34,403 nt of DNA from CBFGRU01 sp965651255 (GTDB taxonomy: Bacteria > Planctomycetota > Phycisphaerae > Phycisphaerales > SM1A02): contig CBFGRU010000004.1 of assembly GCA_965651255.1 (NCBI GenBank), forward strand, positions 1 to 34,403, given 5' to 3'. Under the pieces are notes generated by a model. That model was not told the origin of the DNA. It saw only the letters and a list, made by a program, of their open reading frames with translations, and ran no database searches. The position numbers were made by a program, and so were the translations under genes. This document shows, piece by piece, positions 24,259 through 33,024 of the stretch; position 1 is the first letter of the stretch; every line of letters begins with the position of its first letter.

Positions 24259-24503
24259 CGCCGCCGGTCAGACCTCCGCGAGTTGCGTGCTCTCGTTGTC
24301 GCCTTCCTTCACGCGGCGCGGGGCGTCCGAACGGGACGCGACGCGATTGCGGCTGTGGGTGGACGACACCAACCCGGCGGCGGTCGCGTTTTACGAGGCG
24401 ATCGGCTTCGTAGCGACAGGCCGGGCTCCGCCGATCCGCGGAAGGATCAACGGAACTTCAGAAGGAATACGCGATCGCATTCGGCGACGAGTCGTTTACG
24501 TAA
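24259..24503 (+). pseudogene. Decayed GNAT acetyltransferase (C-terminal half, two frameshifts)
   Basis: Three successive frames rebuild the C-terminal half of a GNAT N-acetyltransferase. The first frame (to about 24320) gives LRALVVAFLHAAR, like the acetyl-CoA-binding helix. The second (about 24320-24430) gives LRLWVDDTNPAAVAFYEAIG and FVATGR, the family's motif B. The third (24432-24503) gives STELQKEYAIAFGDESFT and a TAA stop. No single frame covers the gene, and the N-terminal half is missing because the phosphoesterase gene begins at 24252. The stop overlaps the end of the DUF3592 gene by 8 bp. This looks like a dying gene rather than a short functional one; sequencing error is the main alternative. 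Confidence 0.7.
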
Positions 24504-24894
24504 GGGCGATCCGCACCGCGAAGGCGATGAACGCCATGGCGACGATGCCGAGCAGGACGAGGACCACGGTGTAGTTGTGCTTCCACCCGTAGATCATCCG
24601 GTGGGGATCGGCGCGGTCGTAGATGATCTCGATCTTCTGCCCGACCTGGTAGGGGCCGCCGCCCATCATGGTGCGCCGGGCGATGGGTGCCCAGTTCGCA
24701 CCGTCGGCGGGGCCGTAGGTGAGCGTGATCGTCTGCATCCCGTCATTCATGCCGGTGAGCACTTCGCTGACGACGGCGTGGGTGCGGATGCCGTCGGCTC
24801 GCAGGTCGCGGTTTCGCCGCATGCGCGAGAGCACAACGCCCAGCGGAACCAGTCCGACCAAACCCAGCACGACGGCGAGGATGAGTTTTTCCAT
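24496..24894 (-). CDS. DUF3592 membrane protein
   Basis: A 132-aa protein with an N-terminal membrane helix (about residues 4-24), an outside domain with the DUF3592 pattern (HAVVSEVL near the start, then YQVGQKIEIIYDRADPHR) and a C-terminal helix (about 108-128). The family has no assigned function. The start is ATG 24894, because this places the first helix right at the N-terminus; an open frame before it adds 14 polar residues without a ribosome site. It lies tail to tail with the GNAT remains. Upstream, a 113-bp gap separates it from holB. It appears to be its own unit. Confidence 0.8.
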   Translation of the reverse strand: MEKLILAVVLGLVGLVPLGVVLSRMRRNRDLRADGIRTHAVVSEVLTGMNDGMQTITLTYGPADGANWAPIARRTMMGGGPYQVGQKIEIIYDRADPHRMIYGWKHNYTVVLVLLGIVAMAFIAFAVRIALT

Positions 24895-25007
24895 TCGGTG
24901 CCGCGATGATACCGCCGGACCGGGGTCTTGCAACACGGTCGACGGGGTGCGGTCGTGGACGCGGGACGAAGTGCCCAGGTTGAGGGATGGCCATTGCGGC
25001 GACCCGC

Positions 25008-26096
25008 CTACTCCGCGAGTTGCACGGCAAGCCCTTCCATCACCAGTTTCAAATTGACGTTGGCGCGAAGATCGGCCTCGGCCTCATGAATGAGATCGAT
25101 CGACGCCAGCCATCGCTCGGGATCCTCGCCTCGATCAACCGCCTGCCGCAACCGCTGACACAGATGCGCACCGAGTAACATGAACACTCGCGCAGCGCCC
25201 TCTTTGTTTGCAAGGTCCTTGCTGGCATTCTCAAGCTGCTTCACCCGGTTGGCGGCGAAGTCATCACTCAACCGGCCGAGCGTCTCGCCGAGTTCCGCAG
25301 GAAACTTTCCCTGGTCCAGTTCGCGCAGCATTGGAATGAGGGTCTGGCGCCAACTAGCGAGATCCTCTTCCGCTGCTGCAACCGCAAGTCCGGGCGAACC
25401 GGATGCAAAGTCGATGATCCAGTTCAGCGCATCGTCGGAAAGAGCTTTCAGCGGCGAGTCATCGCGCGATCGTTCCCGCGTGAGCCAGTTCGTCATCGCC
25501 CGTTCATCCAGCGAGTGGAACGCAACACGATGGCATCGACTGCGAATCGTCGGAAGCAGTCGGTCCTGCTGCATCGTGACCAGAATGATGTAGGTGCTGG
25601 CCGGCGGCTCTTCGAGGGTCTTCAGGAGCGCATTCTGCGCCGGAGATGCGAGCAGTTCCGCCTCATCGATGATGAAGACTTTGCCGTGCCCGAGTTTGGG
25701 CGTGAGGAACGCAGCCGCATCACGAAACTTCCCTCCCTGCATGCCGCCGATCATGCGTTCTCGCAACAGGTCGATGGGGATGTTCGTCAGCTTCTTTTCA
25801 CGCAGATCGCGATCCTCTGAATCAAGCGCGAGTTCCTTGCGGATGATGTGCAGGTCGGGGTGGGCATCGCGATCGATGAGAGTTGCGGTTGATGATGCCG
25901 GATCCGTGGAGATGTTCCCCGCAAGATCAACCGTGGCATCAGGATCGAGCAGCACCTTGGCAAACTCAATGGCGGTCGTGAACTTCCCAACCCCTCGCGG
26001 GCCATGAAAAATCCACGCATGATGGACCTTTCCGGCATTGAGAGCGGACTGAAGCGTCGAAACGGCAAGAGGTTGTCCGAGGATTCGATCGAGCAT
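25008..26096 (-). CDS. holB: DNA polymerase III delta' subunit (clamp loader)
   Basis: Delta' is the non-ATP-hydrolysing subunit of the clamp loader that places the sliding clamp on DNA. The 362-aa product opens with LDRILGQPLAVSTLQSALNA and has a P-loop-like GPRGVGKFT (residues 32-40), the Walker B-like IIDEAELL, QNALLKTLEEPP and the SRC motif (SRCHR) that acts as arginine finger. The Cys residues of the zinc module that usually follow the P-loop are absent: that segment contains none. The start is ATG 26096; in-frame TTG/GTG codons 10-11 codons earlier lack a ribosome site and are less likely. The NUDIX gene diverges 137 bp upstream, so a promoter should lie in between. Confidence 0.9.
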   Translation of the reverse strand: MLDRILGQPLAVSTLQSALNAGKVHHAWIFHGPRGVGKFTTAIEFAKVLLDPDATVDLAGNISTDPASSTATLIDRDAHPDLHIIRKELALDSEDRDLREKKLTNIPIDLLRERMIGGMQGGKFRDAAAFLTPKLGHGKVFIIDEAELLASPAQNALLKTLEEPPASTYIILVTMQQDRLLPTIRSRCHRVAFHSLDERAMTNWLTRERSRDDSPLKALSDDALNWIIDFASGSPGLAVAAAEEDLASWRQTLIPMLRELDQGKFPAELGETLGRLSDDFAANRVKQLENASKDLANKEGAARVFMLLGAHLCQRLRQAVDRGEDPERWLASIDLIHEAEADLRANVNLKLVMEGLAVQLAE

Positions 26097-26233
26097 CAGA
26101 GGAACATCTCGCGAACGGGGTTCCACCAAGTGTAGCGAGGGCGGTGCCGGCCAATCTCCAGGATCCGATGCGTTCCGGCGATCGGTCAGATACGATGATT
26201 CGTTGGAGGCAGGATTCAGATGAGACCGATCGC

Positions 26234-26656
26234 ATGGATGTGATACGCAATCGAGTGGTTCGACAAGCCGGCGCCATCCCGTATCGCATCCGGAAGGGGC
26301 GAATTCAGGTGCTGCTGGTCACATCGCGCAACCATGACCGCTGGGTGTTTCCGAAAGGCACGATCGAACAAGGCGAAACGCCCGCGCAATGCGCGTTGCG
26401 CGAGGCCGGAGAAGAGGCCGGCGTCTCCGGTGAAATCGAATCCGCCTGTCTCGGACGGTACCGCTACGACAAGTTCGGCTCACCGCGCGAAGTGGATATG
26501 TTCCTCATGCGCGTGGATGAAGTGCATGATGAGTGGCCGGAGGATCGCCAACGAGAGCGCGACTGGTTGACGCTGGAAGCGGCAGCCCAACAGATGGTTG
26601 ACCGTGAGATGGTGCGCATCATCCATCACGTGGAAGAGTTGATCTTCTCTGATTGA
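26234..26656 (+). CDS. NUDIX hydrolase, DIPP/Ap4A-like
   Basis: A 140-aa NUDIX hydrolase. The box is a perfect match, Gx5Ex7REUXEEXGU, at residues 42-64 (GTIEQGE and REAGEEAGV) with Glu metal ligands. The WVFPKG block just before it and a RDWLTLEAA block near the end resemble diphosphoinositol/diadenosine polyphosphate hydrolases, so a nucleotide or polyphosphate substrate is likely but not proven. The start ATG 26234 follows the family N-terminus; another in-frame ATG at 26195 would add 13 residues. Ribosome sites are weak for both. The last 31 bp overlap the 3' end of the convergent Na/phosphate gene. Confidence 0.85.
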   Translation: MDVIRNRVVRQAGAIPYRIRKGRIQVLLVTSRNHDRWVFPKGTIEQGETPAQCALREAGEEAGVSGEIESACLGRYRYDKFGSPREVDMFLMRVDEVHDEWPEDRQRERDWLTLEAAAQQMVDREMVRIIHHVEELIFSD

Positions 26657-28434
26657 TCGGTTGCTTCCGGTGCCGGCGGCGCTGTGGTCGGTGGATCAGC
26701 AATCGCACCGCCGGCGTTTGATTGATCTTTCAGCGGGACATACTTTGCTATTCGACGTGCAAAATCGTACAGCCGGTGCAGGTTCTCGATGATGTCCAGT
26801 TCCACCGTATAGGTCGCCACTCGTCGGGGCGCATCGGCGATCAGGCGCTTCGCCTGATGTCGAGTGGCTTCATCGGTGAGGCGCTGCACTTCCTCGCGCA
26901 TCGCTTCGACCGCGCGGGCGGGTTCGACATCCTGAGTCACGACGGCGGTAATCGCCAGTTTGATCGCATGCTGAACGCGATGCGTCAATGACCCGAGTGT
27001 GCGGCGAGTCTCTTCGCTGACGATCACCCCCGTCTTGAGACGCTTGAACCCCCGGGCGCAGAGATTGTCTTCAATCGTGTCGCCGATCTGTTCCAGTGTG
27101 TTTGCAATCGTAAGCAGGGCGTTCAGTTCACTGGCGAGGTCCGTGGACAACGTTTCCTGGTTGATCCTGGCCAGGTAGCTGATGATCTCGCCGTGCAGCA
27201 AGTCGACATCATCATCGCGTGCTGCGACACGAAGCAGGTCTTCGCGCGTTCCCGAGATGGCAGCGTCCGGCGCGCGATCAATCATCTCCGCGATGATGTC
27301 ACCGAGGTGGCCGATCTCCATGCGCACCCGATCAAGCGCAAATGCGGGCGTTGAGAGAAGTTCCTTCTCCAGGTACTTCGGACGGATGCGTTCGGGTTCG
27401 GCGACCGGGCGATCCGGAAGCAACCATGTGACGAATCGCGCGAGTGGTCCGGTGAACCAGATGAGAACGAGTGTGTTCGAGAGATTGAAGATCGTGTGCG
27501 CATTCGCCACCTGCCGCGGAACCTCTGCGGCAAGACGCGCTGCGCCTTCAAGTTCCGAATGACGCGGGCTGATTGCCTGGGTCAATGTTGCGAGTACGCC
27601 AGTCAGTCCGGCCCACATCATGACGCCTGCGATATTGAACGCGGCATGCACCATGGCGGCGCGCCGGGCATCAATGGGTTTGCCGATCGACGCGATGAGC
27701 GTCGTCGCGCACGTTCCGATGTTTGCGCCGAGAATGATGGCGATTCCCGCCGCGAGCGGAACGAGGCCCTGCGCTGCCAGTGCGATGACAATGCCCGTCG
27801 TGGCTGAAGACGAATTCAGAATGACCGTGAGAATCATGCCGGCCATGATGCCGAGCAGCGGGTTCTCCAGACGGGCAATGAAGTCAATGAACGGCGCGTA
27901 CTCTCGCAAGTCAGCGGTCGACTGGCTCATGAGGTTCATGCCGAAGAAGATGAGACCAAGTCCCAGGGCAATGGCTCCGTACTGCTTCCAGATTGCGTTC
28001 TTGACGAGCAACCCGACCGCAACGCCGATCGTGATCAGGATCAGTGCGCTGCTGGTGACTTTGAACGCAACCACCTGTGCAGTCACGGTCGTCCCGATGT
28101 TTGCCCCCATGATCACGCCGATCGATTGCTGAAACTGCATCGCCCCGGCGGAGATGAATCCAACGACCAGCAAGGTCGTGACGGTGGAAGACTGAATGAT
28201 GGCGGTGACGCCGGCGCCGGTCGCGACGGCGGTGAAGCGGTTGTAGGTCAGTTTGGCGAGCAGATCACGCAGCCGTTCGCCCGCCACGGTGCGCAGCGCG
28301 ATTGCGAGCACCTCCATGCCGTAGAGAAAGATGGCCAGCCCGCCGATGACGCCGATGAGCAGTGAGCCCCATGCCATTTCACCGGCGTTCTGCTGAGCAA
28401 GCAGCAGCCAGCCGGCTGCTGAAGCGTTCGTCAC
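26626..28434 (-). CDS. Na/phosphate cotransporter-like protein (NptA/YjbB family) with PhoU-like tail
   Basis: A 602-aa membrane protein. The N-terminal half holds two Na_Pi_cotrans repeats, each with the signature loop: QSSTVTT (residues 81-87) and NSSSATTGIV (about 207-216). The repeats pair with further membrane helices. The C-terminal part (about 355-560) is a soluble helical PhoU-like domain. Family members export or take up phosphate with Na; direction is not visible here. The start is GTG 28434 with GGAGG 7 nt upstream, overlapping the TPR gene stop by 4 nt (GTGA), which shows coupling. It converges with the NUDIX gene by 31 bp. Confidence 0.9.
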   Translation of the reverse strand: MTNASAAGWLLLAQQNAGEMAWGSLLIGVIGGLAIFLYGMEVLAIALRTVAGERLRDLLAKLTYNRFTAVATGAGVTAIIQSSTVTTLLVVGFISAGAMQFQQSIGVIMGANIGTTVTAQVVAFKVTSSALILITIGVAVGLLVKNAIWKQYGAIALGLGLIFFGMNLMSQSTADLREYAPFIDFIARLENPLLGIMAGMILTVILNSSSATTGIVIALAAQGLVPLAAGIAIILGANIGTCATTLIASIGKPIDARRAAMVHAAFNIAGVMMWAGLTGVLATLTQAISPRHSELEGAARLAAEVPRQVANAHTIFNLSNTLVLIWFTGPLARFVTWLLPDRPVAEPERIRPKYLEKELLSTPAFALDRVRMEIGHLGDIIAEMIDRAPDAAISGTREDLLRVAARDDDVDLLHGEIISYLARINQETLSTDLASELNALLTIANTLEQIGDTIEDNLCARGFKRLKTGVIVSEETRRTLGSLTHRVQHAIKLAITAVVTQDVEPARAVEAMREEVQRLTDEATRHQAKRLIADAPRRVATYTVELDIIENLHRLYDFARRIAKYVPLKDQSNAGGAIADPPTTAPPAPEATDQSEKINSST

Positions 28435-29432
28435 AGCCGCCCCTCCGCCTCCGGAGCATCATTCGATTCGGGCCGATTCTTCAAGGCACGTAAGCGGGCC
28501 AGGTCTGCCTCGGCGGCAATGTGGCCGAATGACGCCCACGGCGAATGTTCGATAATGCTCTCCATGGTGCGGATCGCCATGGTGTTGAGTGAGCTCGTCA
28601 GCGCGAAGGCGGCAGCGCCGTAACCGCGCGTTGCAAACGCCACGGTTCCCGGCTCAATTCCCTCCAGGAATTTCGCGGGCTCGATCCGCTGCTGATAGGC
28701 GCGAATCAAGGCGTCGTAGTCTTCATTTTCAAGGAGTTTCGGCTCTTTCGGAAGCCACGCAAGGGCAGTCGTCATCTCATCTTCGCGTTCAGCACGCTTG
28801 AGGGAGAGAATCCACCAGTTCAGCGCCGCAACAAGCATGTCGTCGTTCGTTGAGGCGTTGGCGCACCGCGCAAACTCGAGCGCGGCGGCATCAAAGGCGC
28901 CGGTCAGATACCGCGCCAGGCCGAGGTGGTAGTAGATGTTGGTCTTCAATGTGCTGCGCGGAATACCCGCTGCGTTCGGCGCGCCATCGGGTTCGATCTC
29001 ATCATCGCGGTTCGCGACCAGGTCGGCCGCCCGGGAGAGGTCTGCAATCGCGCGTTCAAATTCGCGCAGGGTAATGTACCGATGGCCGCGGTGACGCAGC
29101 AGCTTCGCGCTCTCCGGGTGCAGTTCCAGGCCCTTGGTGAAGATGGCAATGGCATCCTGGTACCGGCTGAGGTAGGCCAGTCGTCGTCCGTACCAGATGA
29201 TTGATTCTTCATCTTCCGGGTTTGCCTGGTAGGCAGCCCTGGCCGCTGCGAGATTCGTTTCGAGTGCAGCGCGCGTTTCCGCTTCCAGAGTCGGGCGTTC
29301 CAACGGGCGGCCGAGGAGTGAGGTTGCTTCCCGCTGGGCAGCAAGTCTTGGCGCAAACGCGAGCGCGCTGAGACACACCGCAACCAGCAGAATTCGATGA
29401 ATGACGACCGGTGAACTTCGAAGCGACGGCAT
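28431..29432 (-). CDS. Secreted TPR protein
   Basis: A 333-aa protein with a signal peptide (about residues 1-33, ending in AAQ) followed by helical repeats of the tetratricopeptide kind (about 75-230: NPEDEESIIWYGRRLAYLSR, then GLELHPESAKLLRHRGHRYI). TPRs are protein-protein scaffolds; the partner is unknown. The start is ATG 29432 because it gives a clean signal peptide; an open frame extends further but adds only Arg/Pro-rich sequence. The stop overlaps the Na/phosphate gene by 4 nt, so both form one unit. Its upstream region is shared back-to-back with the metal-uptake promoter. Confidence 0.8.
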   Translation of the reverse strand: MPSLRSSPVVIHRILLVAVCLSALAFAPRLAAQREATSLLGRPLERPTLEAETRAALETNLAAARAAYQANPEDEESIIWYGRRLAYLSRYQDAIAIFTKGLELHPESAKLLRHRGHRYITLREFERAIADLSRAADLVANRDDEIEPDGAPNAAGIPRSTLKTNIYYHLGLARYLTGAFDAAALEFARCANASTNDDMLVAALNWWILSLKRAEREDEMTTALAWLPKEPKLLENEDYDALIRAYQQRIEPAKFLEGIEPGTVAFATRGYGAAAFALTSSLNTMAIRTMESIIEHSPWASFGHIAAEADLARLRALKNRPESNDAPEAEGRL

Positions 29433-29498
29433 ACGAAGAGGATACCCGCGACGTGAAGAAAGTTGATCTGCCCCGCCGGCTGATTTCGGGCGGCGAGC

Positions 29499-29526
29499 TT
29501 GACAAGAATGTAGCATGTGCTACATT
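29499..29526 (+). promoter_or_regulatory. Promoter of the mntR-ABC transporter operon
   Basis: A perfect -35 TTGACA (29499-29504), a 16-bp spacer and a -10 TACATT (29521-29526, 4 of 6 matches). Transcription would start near 29533, about 120 nt before mntR. A 20-bp palindrome fills the spacer and the -10 box, so a bound repressor would block the polymerase. Confidence 0.65.
29507..29526. promoter_or_regulatory. Predicted MntR operator, perfect 20-bp palindrome
   Basis: AATGTAGCATGTGCTACATT has 9-bp arms around a central TG. Its layout, an 8-bp half-site ending in TAGC, four bases, then GCTA and the mirror half, is the same as the E. coli MntR box as I recall it. The mntR gene lies 129 bp downstream. 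It overlaps the -10 element. Confidence 0.65.
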
Positions 29527-29577
29527 TGTCCTGCCGTCGATTCGCTCGCATGGGCACTTACAGCAAGAACACTGTGG

Positions 29578-29597
29578 ATCGTGGGAAACACTGGACC
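29578..29597. promoter_or_regulatory. Degenerate third MntR-box-like site
   Basis: GTGGGAAACACTGG at 29581-29594 shares most bases with the reverse complement of the site at 29613-29632. It is imperfect and may be chance or a decayed duplicate. Confidence 0.2.
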
Positions 29598-29612
29598 GTC
29601 GACAGGTGTGAA

Positions 29613-29632
29613 TCCGTAGTGTTTCCTACATT
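29613..29632. promoter_or_regulatory. Second, weaker MntR-box-like site in the leader
   Basis: It shares GTAG-N6-CTACATTT with the palindrome upstream; the right half matches 7 of 8 bases (CCTACATT versus GCTACATT), while the left half is degenerate. It lies 23 bp before the mntR start and about 80 nt after the predicted transcription start. Confidence 0.45.
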
Positions 29633-29654
29633 TTGAGACCAGGCACCCACGCGG

Positions 29655-30107
29655 ATGACCAACCGATCTGCTTCTGACAATGTGTTCGCCAAGACTCGGG
29701 CTGACCACGCCACGGAAACGGCTGAAGACTATGTCGAGGCCGTCAGCGATCTCGTCCATCGGCAGGGTGAGTGTCGAGTGAAGGACCTTGCATCATTCTT
29801 CGGGGTTTCGCACGTCACGGTGTCGCGCATCATTGCGCGGTTGCAGGAGCTCGAGCTTGTTGAAACGGAGCCGTACCGCCCGATTCGACTCACCGCACGG
29901 GGCGAGCGGCTGGCTGCGGAGAGTCGGCGGCGTCATGCCGTGGTTGTGAAGTTTCTCCGCGCGATCGGTGTGCCGGCCGACATCGCGGAGCACGACGCCG
30001 AAGGCATCGAGCATCATGTCAGCGAGGGGACGCTGATCTGCATGGAAACGTTTCTTGCCGGCTCGCCTTCTGCGGCAGCCGACGTGGAAGGAAGAATCGC
30101 ACCATGA
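29655..30107 (+). CDS. mntR: Mn-dependent transcriptional regulator MntR (DtxR family)
   Basis: A 150-aa DtxR-family repressor closest to the short E. coli type. The winged helix (about residues 24-80) reads EDYVEAVSDLV and VSHVTVSRIIARLQELELVE; the dimer/metal domain follows. All six Mn ligands of Bacillus MntR (Asp8, Glu11, His77, Glu99, Glu102, His103) have matches: Asp25, Glu28, His94, Glu116, Glu119, His120, with identical spacing. It lacks the SH3-like third domain, as expected. With Mn bound it should repress the promoter just upstream and thus its own operon. The start ATG 29655 has a weak ribosome site; the stop overlaps the next gene (ATGA). Confidence 0.93.
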   Translation: MTNRSASDNVFAKTRADHATETAEDYVEAVSDLVHRQGECRVKDLASFFGVSHVTVSRIIARLQELELVETEPYRPIRLTARGERLAAESRRRHAVVVKFLRAIGVPADIAEHDAEGIEHHVSEGTLICMETFLAGSPSAAADVEGRIAP

Positions 30108-31123
30108 GTCGTTCGTTCATGAACACGCTTCGCCTGCGCTTCCTCATCATTCTGGCCTTGGGACCGGTGGTCATCGGGAGCGCGGGATGCGGTGGAACGT
30201 CTGATGAGGCCGATGCGGTTGATGCATCCGGCCCACGCGGGGAAAAGCTTTCGATCATCACCACCACGGGCATGATCGCGGACATCGTCCGTGAAGTGGC
30301 AGGCGATCGCGCGCAGGTTACCGCACTCATGGGGCCGGAGATCGACCCGCACCTCTATCGCCCGATGCGTGATGACATGTCGAAGCTGCTCGGGGCAGAC
30401 ATCGTCTTTTACAACGGCCTGAACCTCGAAGGGAAGATGGCGGATTCATTCGTGCAGATCGCACGTTCGGGAAAACCGGTGTACGCGGTGACTGAGCTGC
30501 TCGATGAATCATTCCTTCTCATGCCAGACGGCTTTGAAGGTTATGCGGATCCGCACGTGTGGATGGACCCGCGGGCATGGGCCGATGCAGTTCGCGTTGT
30601 GACCGATGCACTGGCAGCGCACGATTCAGCTCATGCAGCCGATTACCGTCAACGTGGTGATGCCTTTCGCGACCGGCTGGTGGCGCTCGATGCCTGGGCA
30701 CGTGAACGGCTGCACACGATTCCCGACCCGCAGCGCGTGCTCGTGACGGCCCACGATGCGTTTGGCTACTTCGGTCGGGCGTACGGCCTGGAAGTGCACG
30801 GCATTCAGGGCATCTCAACCGAAAGTGAAGCAGGTCTGAGAGCCATCGAGGATCTCGTCGATTTGCTCGTCGATCGGTCGATTCCCGCGGTGTTCACGGA
30901 GACCAGCGTATCTGATCGCAACGTGACCGCGCTCATCGCCGGCGCGCGTGCGCGCCAGCACACGGTGCAAATCGGCGGACGATTGTTCAGTGACGCCATG
31001 GGTCCGCGCGGAACGTATGAAGGTACGTACATCGGCATGATTGATCACAACGTAACCACGATCACCCGCGCGCTCGGCGGTGTCGTGGATGATGCTGGAA
31101 TGCAAGGCAAACTGACGAATTGA
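30104..31123 (+). CDS. Metal ABC transporter substrate-binding lipoprotein (TroA/MntA-like)
   Basis: A 339-aa periplasmic metal-binding lipoprotein of cluster A-I. The signal peptide ends in SAGC (Cys 29). Putative ligands match TroA in kind and almost in spacing: His83 (DPHLY), His151 (DPHVWMD), His217 (AHDAFGYFGRAYGLEV) and Asp297 (FSDAMG), compared with TroA His68, His133, His199 and Asp279. TroA binds Zn and Mn; the MntR context favours Mn here, but sequence alone does not settle it. GGAAGGAAG lies 9 nt before ATG 30104. It overlaps mntR by 4 nt and the ATPase gene starts 6 bp after it. Confidence 0.93.
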   Translation: MSRSFMNTLRLRFLIILALGPVVIGSAGCGGTSDEADAVDASGPRGEKLSIITTTGMIADIVREVAGDRAQVTALMGPEIDPHLYRPMRDDMSKLLGADIVFYNGLNLEGKMADSFVQIARSGKPVYAVTELLDESFLLMPDGFEGYADPHVWMDPRAWADAVRVVTDALAAHDSAHAADYRQRGDAFRDRLVALDAWARERLHTIPDPQRVLVTAHDAFGYFGRAYGLEVHGIQGISTESEAGLRAIEDLVDLLVDRSIPAVFTETSVSDRNVTALIAGARARQHTVQIGGRLFSDAMGPRGTYEGTYIGMIDHNVTTITRALGGVVDDAGMQGKLTN

Positions 31124-31129
31124 CCCACG

Positions 31130-32010
<881 letters not shown>

Positions 32011-32014
<4 letters not shown>

Positions 32015-33024
32015 TCAACCCGCTGGCATTCCTTGCCCCAACCCCTTCGAATGAAGCGGCATCGAAGTGGGAGGATGCGCTGCGCGCGACATGGGAGGTG
32101 CTGACATTCAGCGCCGGCTACAACAGTGCGATCGTCATGATCGGAACGATGGTGCTCGGATTTTCCTGCGGATTGACCGGCTCGTTCCTTCTTCTGCGAA
32201 GGCGTTCACTCGTCGCCGATGCGATCAGTCACGCGGCGCTGCCGGGAGTCGCGCTCGGGTACATCATCATCACCCTGCTGGGCGGTGATGGGAAGAGTCT
32301 TACGGTGCTTCTGCCCGCGGCCGCGGTCTTCAGTCTGCTGGGGGTGGCGGCATTGCAACTGATCAATTCACTTCCGCGCATCAAAGAGGATGCTGCAATC
32401 GGAAGTGTGCTCAGCATCTTCTTTGCGATTGGCATCGTGCTGCTCGGGGTTGCCAATCGGCTCACCAGCGGCGAACCGGCAGGCCTCGATCGGTTCATCT
32501 TCGGACAGGCCGCCGCCATGCAGATGAACGAGGTCTGGGTGATTGCGGCCATCGGCGGCATCGCCCTGCTCGGGCCGCTGTTGTTCTATAAGGAGCTTCG
32601 CCTGCTTTGCTTCGATGCGGGTTTTGCGCGCAGTCTCGGTTGGCCGACGCTTGCGCTTGATGCACTGTTGCTGGCGATGGTGACGATGCTCACCGTTGCG
32701 GGACTGCATGCAGTCGGCGCCGTGCTGATGGTGGCGCTCCTCATCATTCCACCTGCCGCGGCTCGATGCTGGACGGATCGTCTGTGGATCATGCTCATCC
32801 TGGCGGGCGCGTTCGGCGCGGTGGGAAGTATGCTTGGTGTGGCAACCTCTGCCGTGGTTGCAAACGTTCCGACGGGGCCCGCAATTGTGCTTGGTTGCGC
32901 TGCAATCTTCATCGCCAGTCTCATCGCGGCGCCTCGCCGCGGCATGGTTGCACGATGGTGGCAACATCGCCAGACGATCGGCCGCCTGCGTCGCGAGGTC
33001 TTTCCGCGGGAGGCCGCCCGATGA
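32011..33024 (+). CDS. Metal ABC transporter permease (first of two)
   Basis: A 337-aa inner-membrane protein of the ABC-3 family (MntC/TroC/ZnuB type). The first helices (NSAIVMIGTMVLGFSCGLTG) lead to the family block RRRSLVADAISHAALPGVAL, which contacts the ATPase. About eight membrane segments follow, with RLLCFDAGFARSLGW before the helices rich in Gly and Ala (ALLLAMVTMLTVAGLHAVGA). A basic cytoplasmic tail closes the protein. ATG 32011 overlaps the ATPase stop; its own stop overlaps the next permease (ATGA). Two permease genes suggest a heterodimeric channel, as in tro operons. Confidence 0.94.

Noticed and set aside
24895..25007. Possible regulatory element between the DUF3592 and holB genes
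   Set aside because: GC-rich sequence without a clear promoter, repeat or hairpin with T-run.
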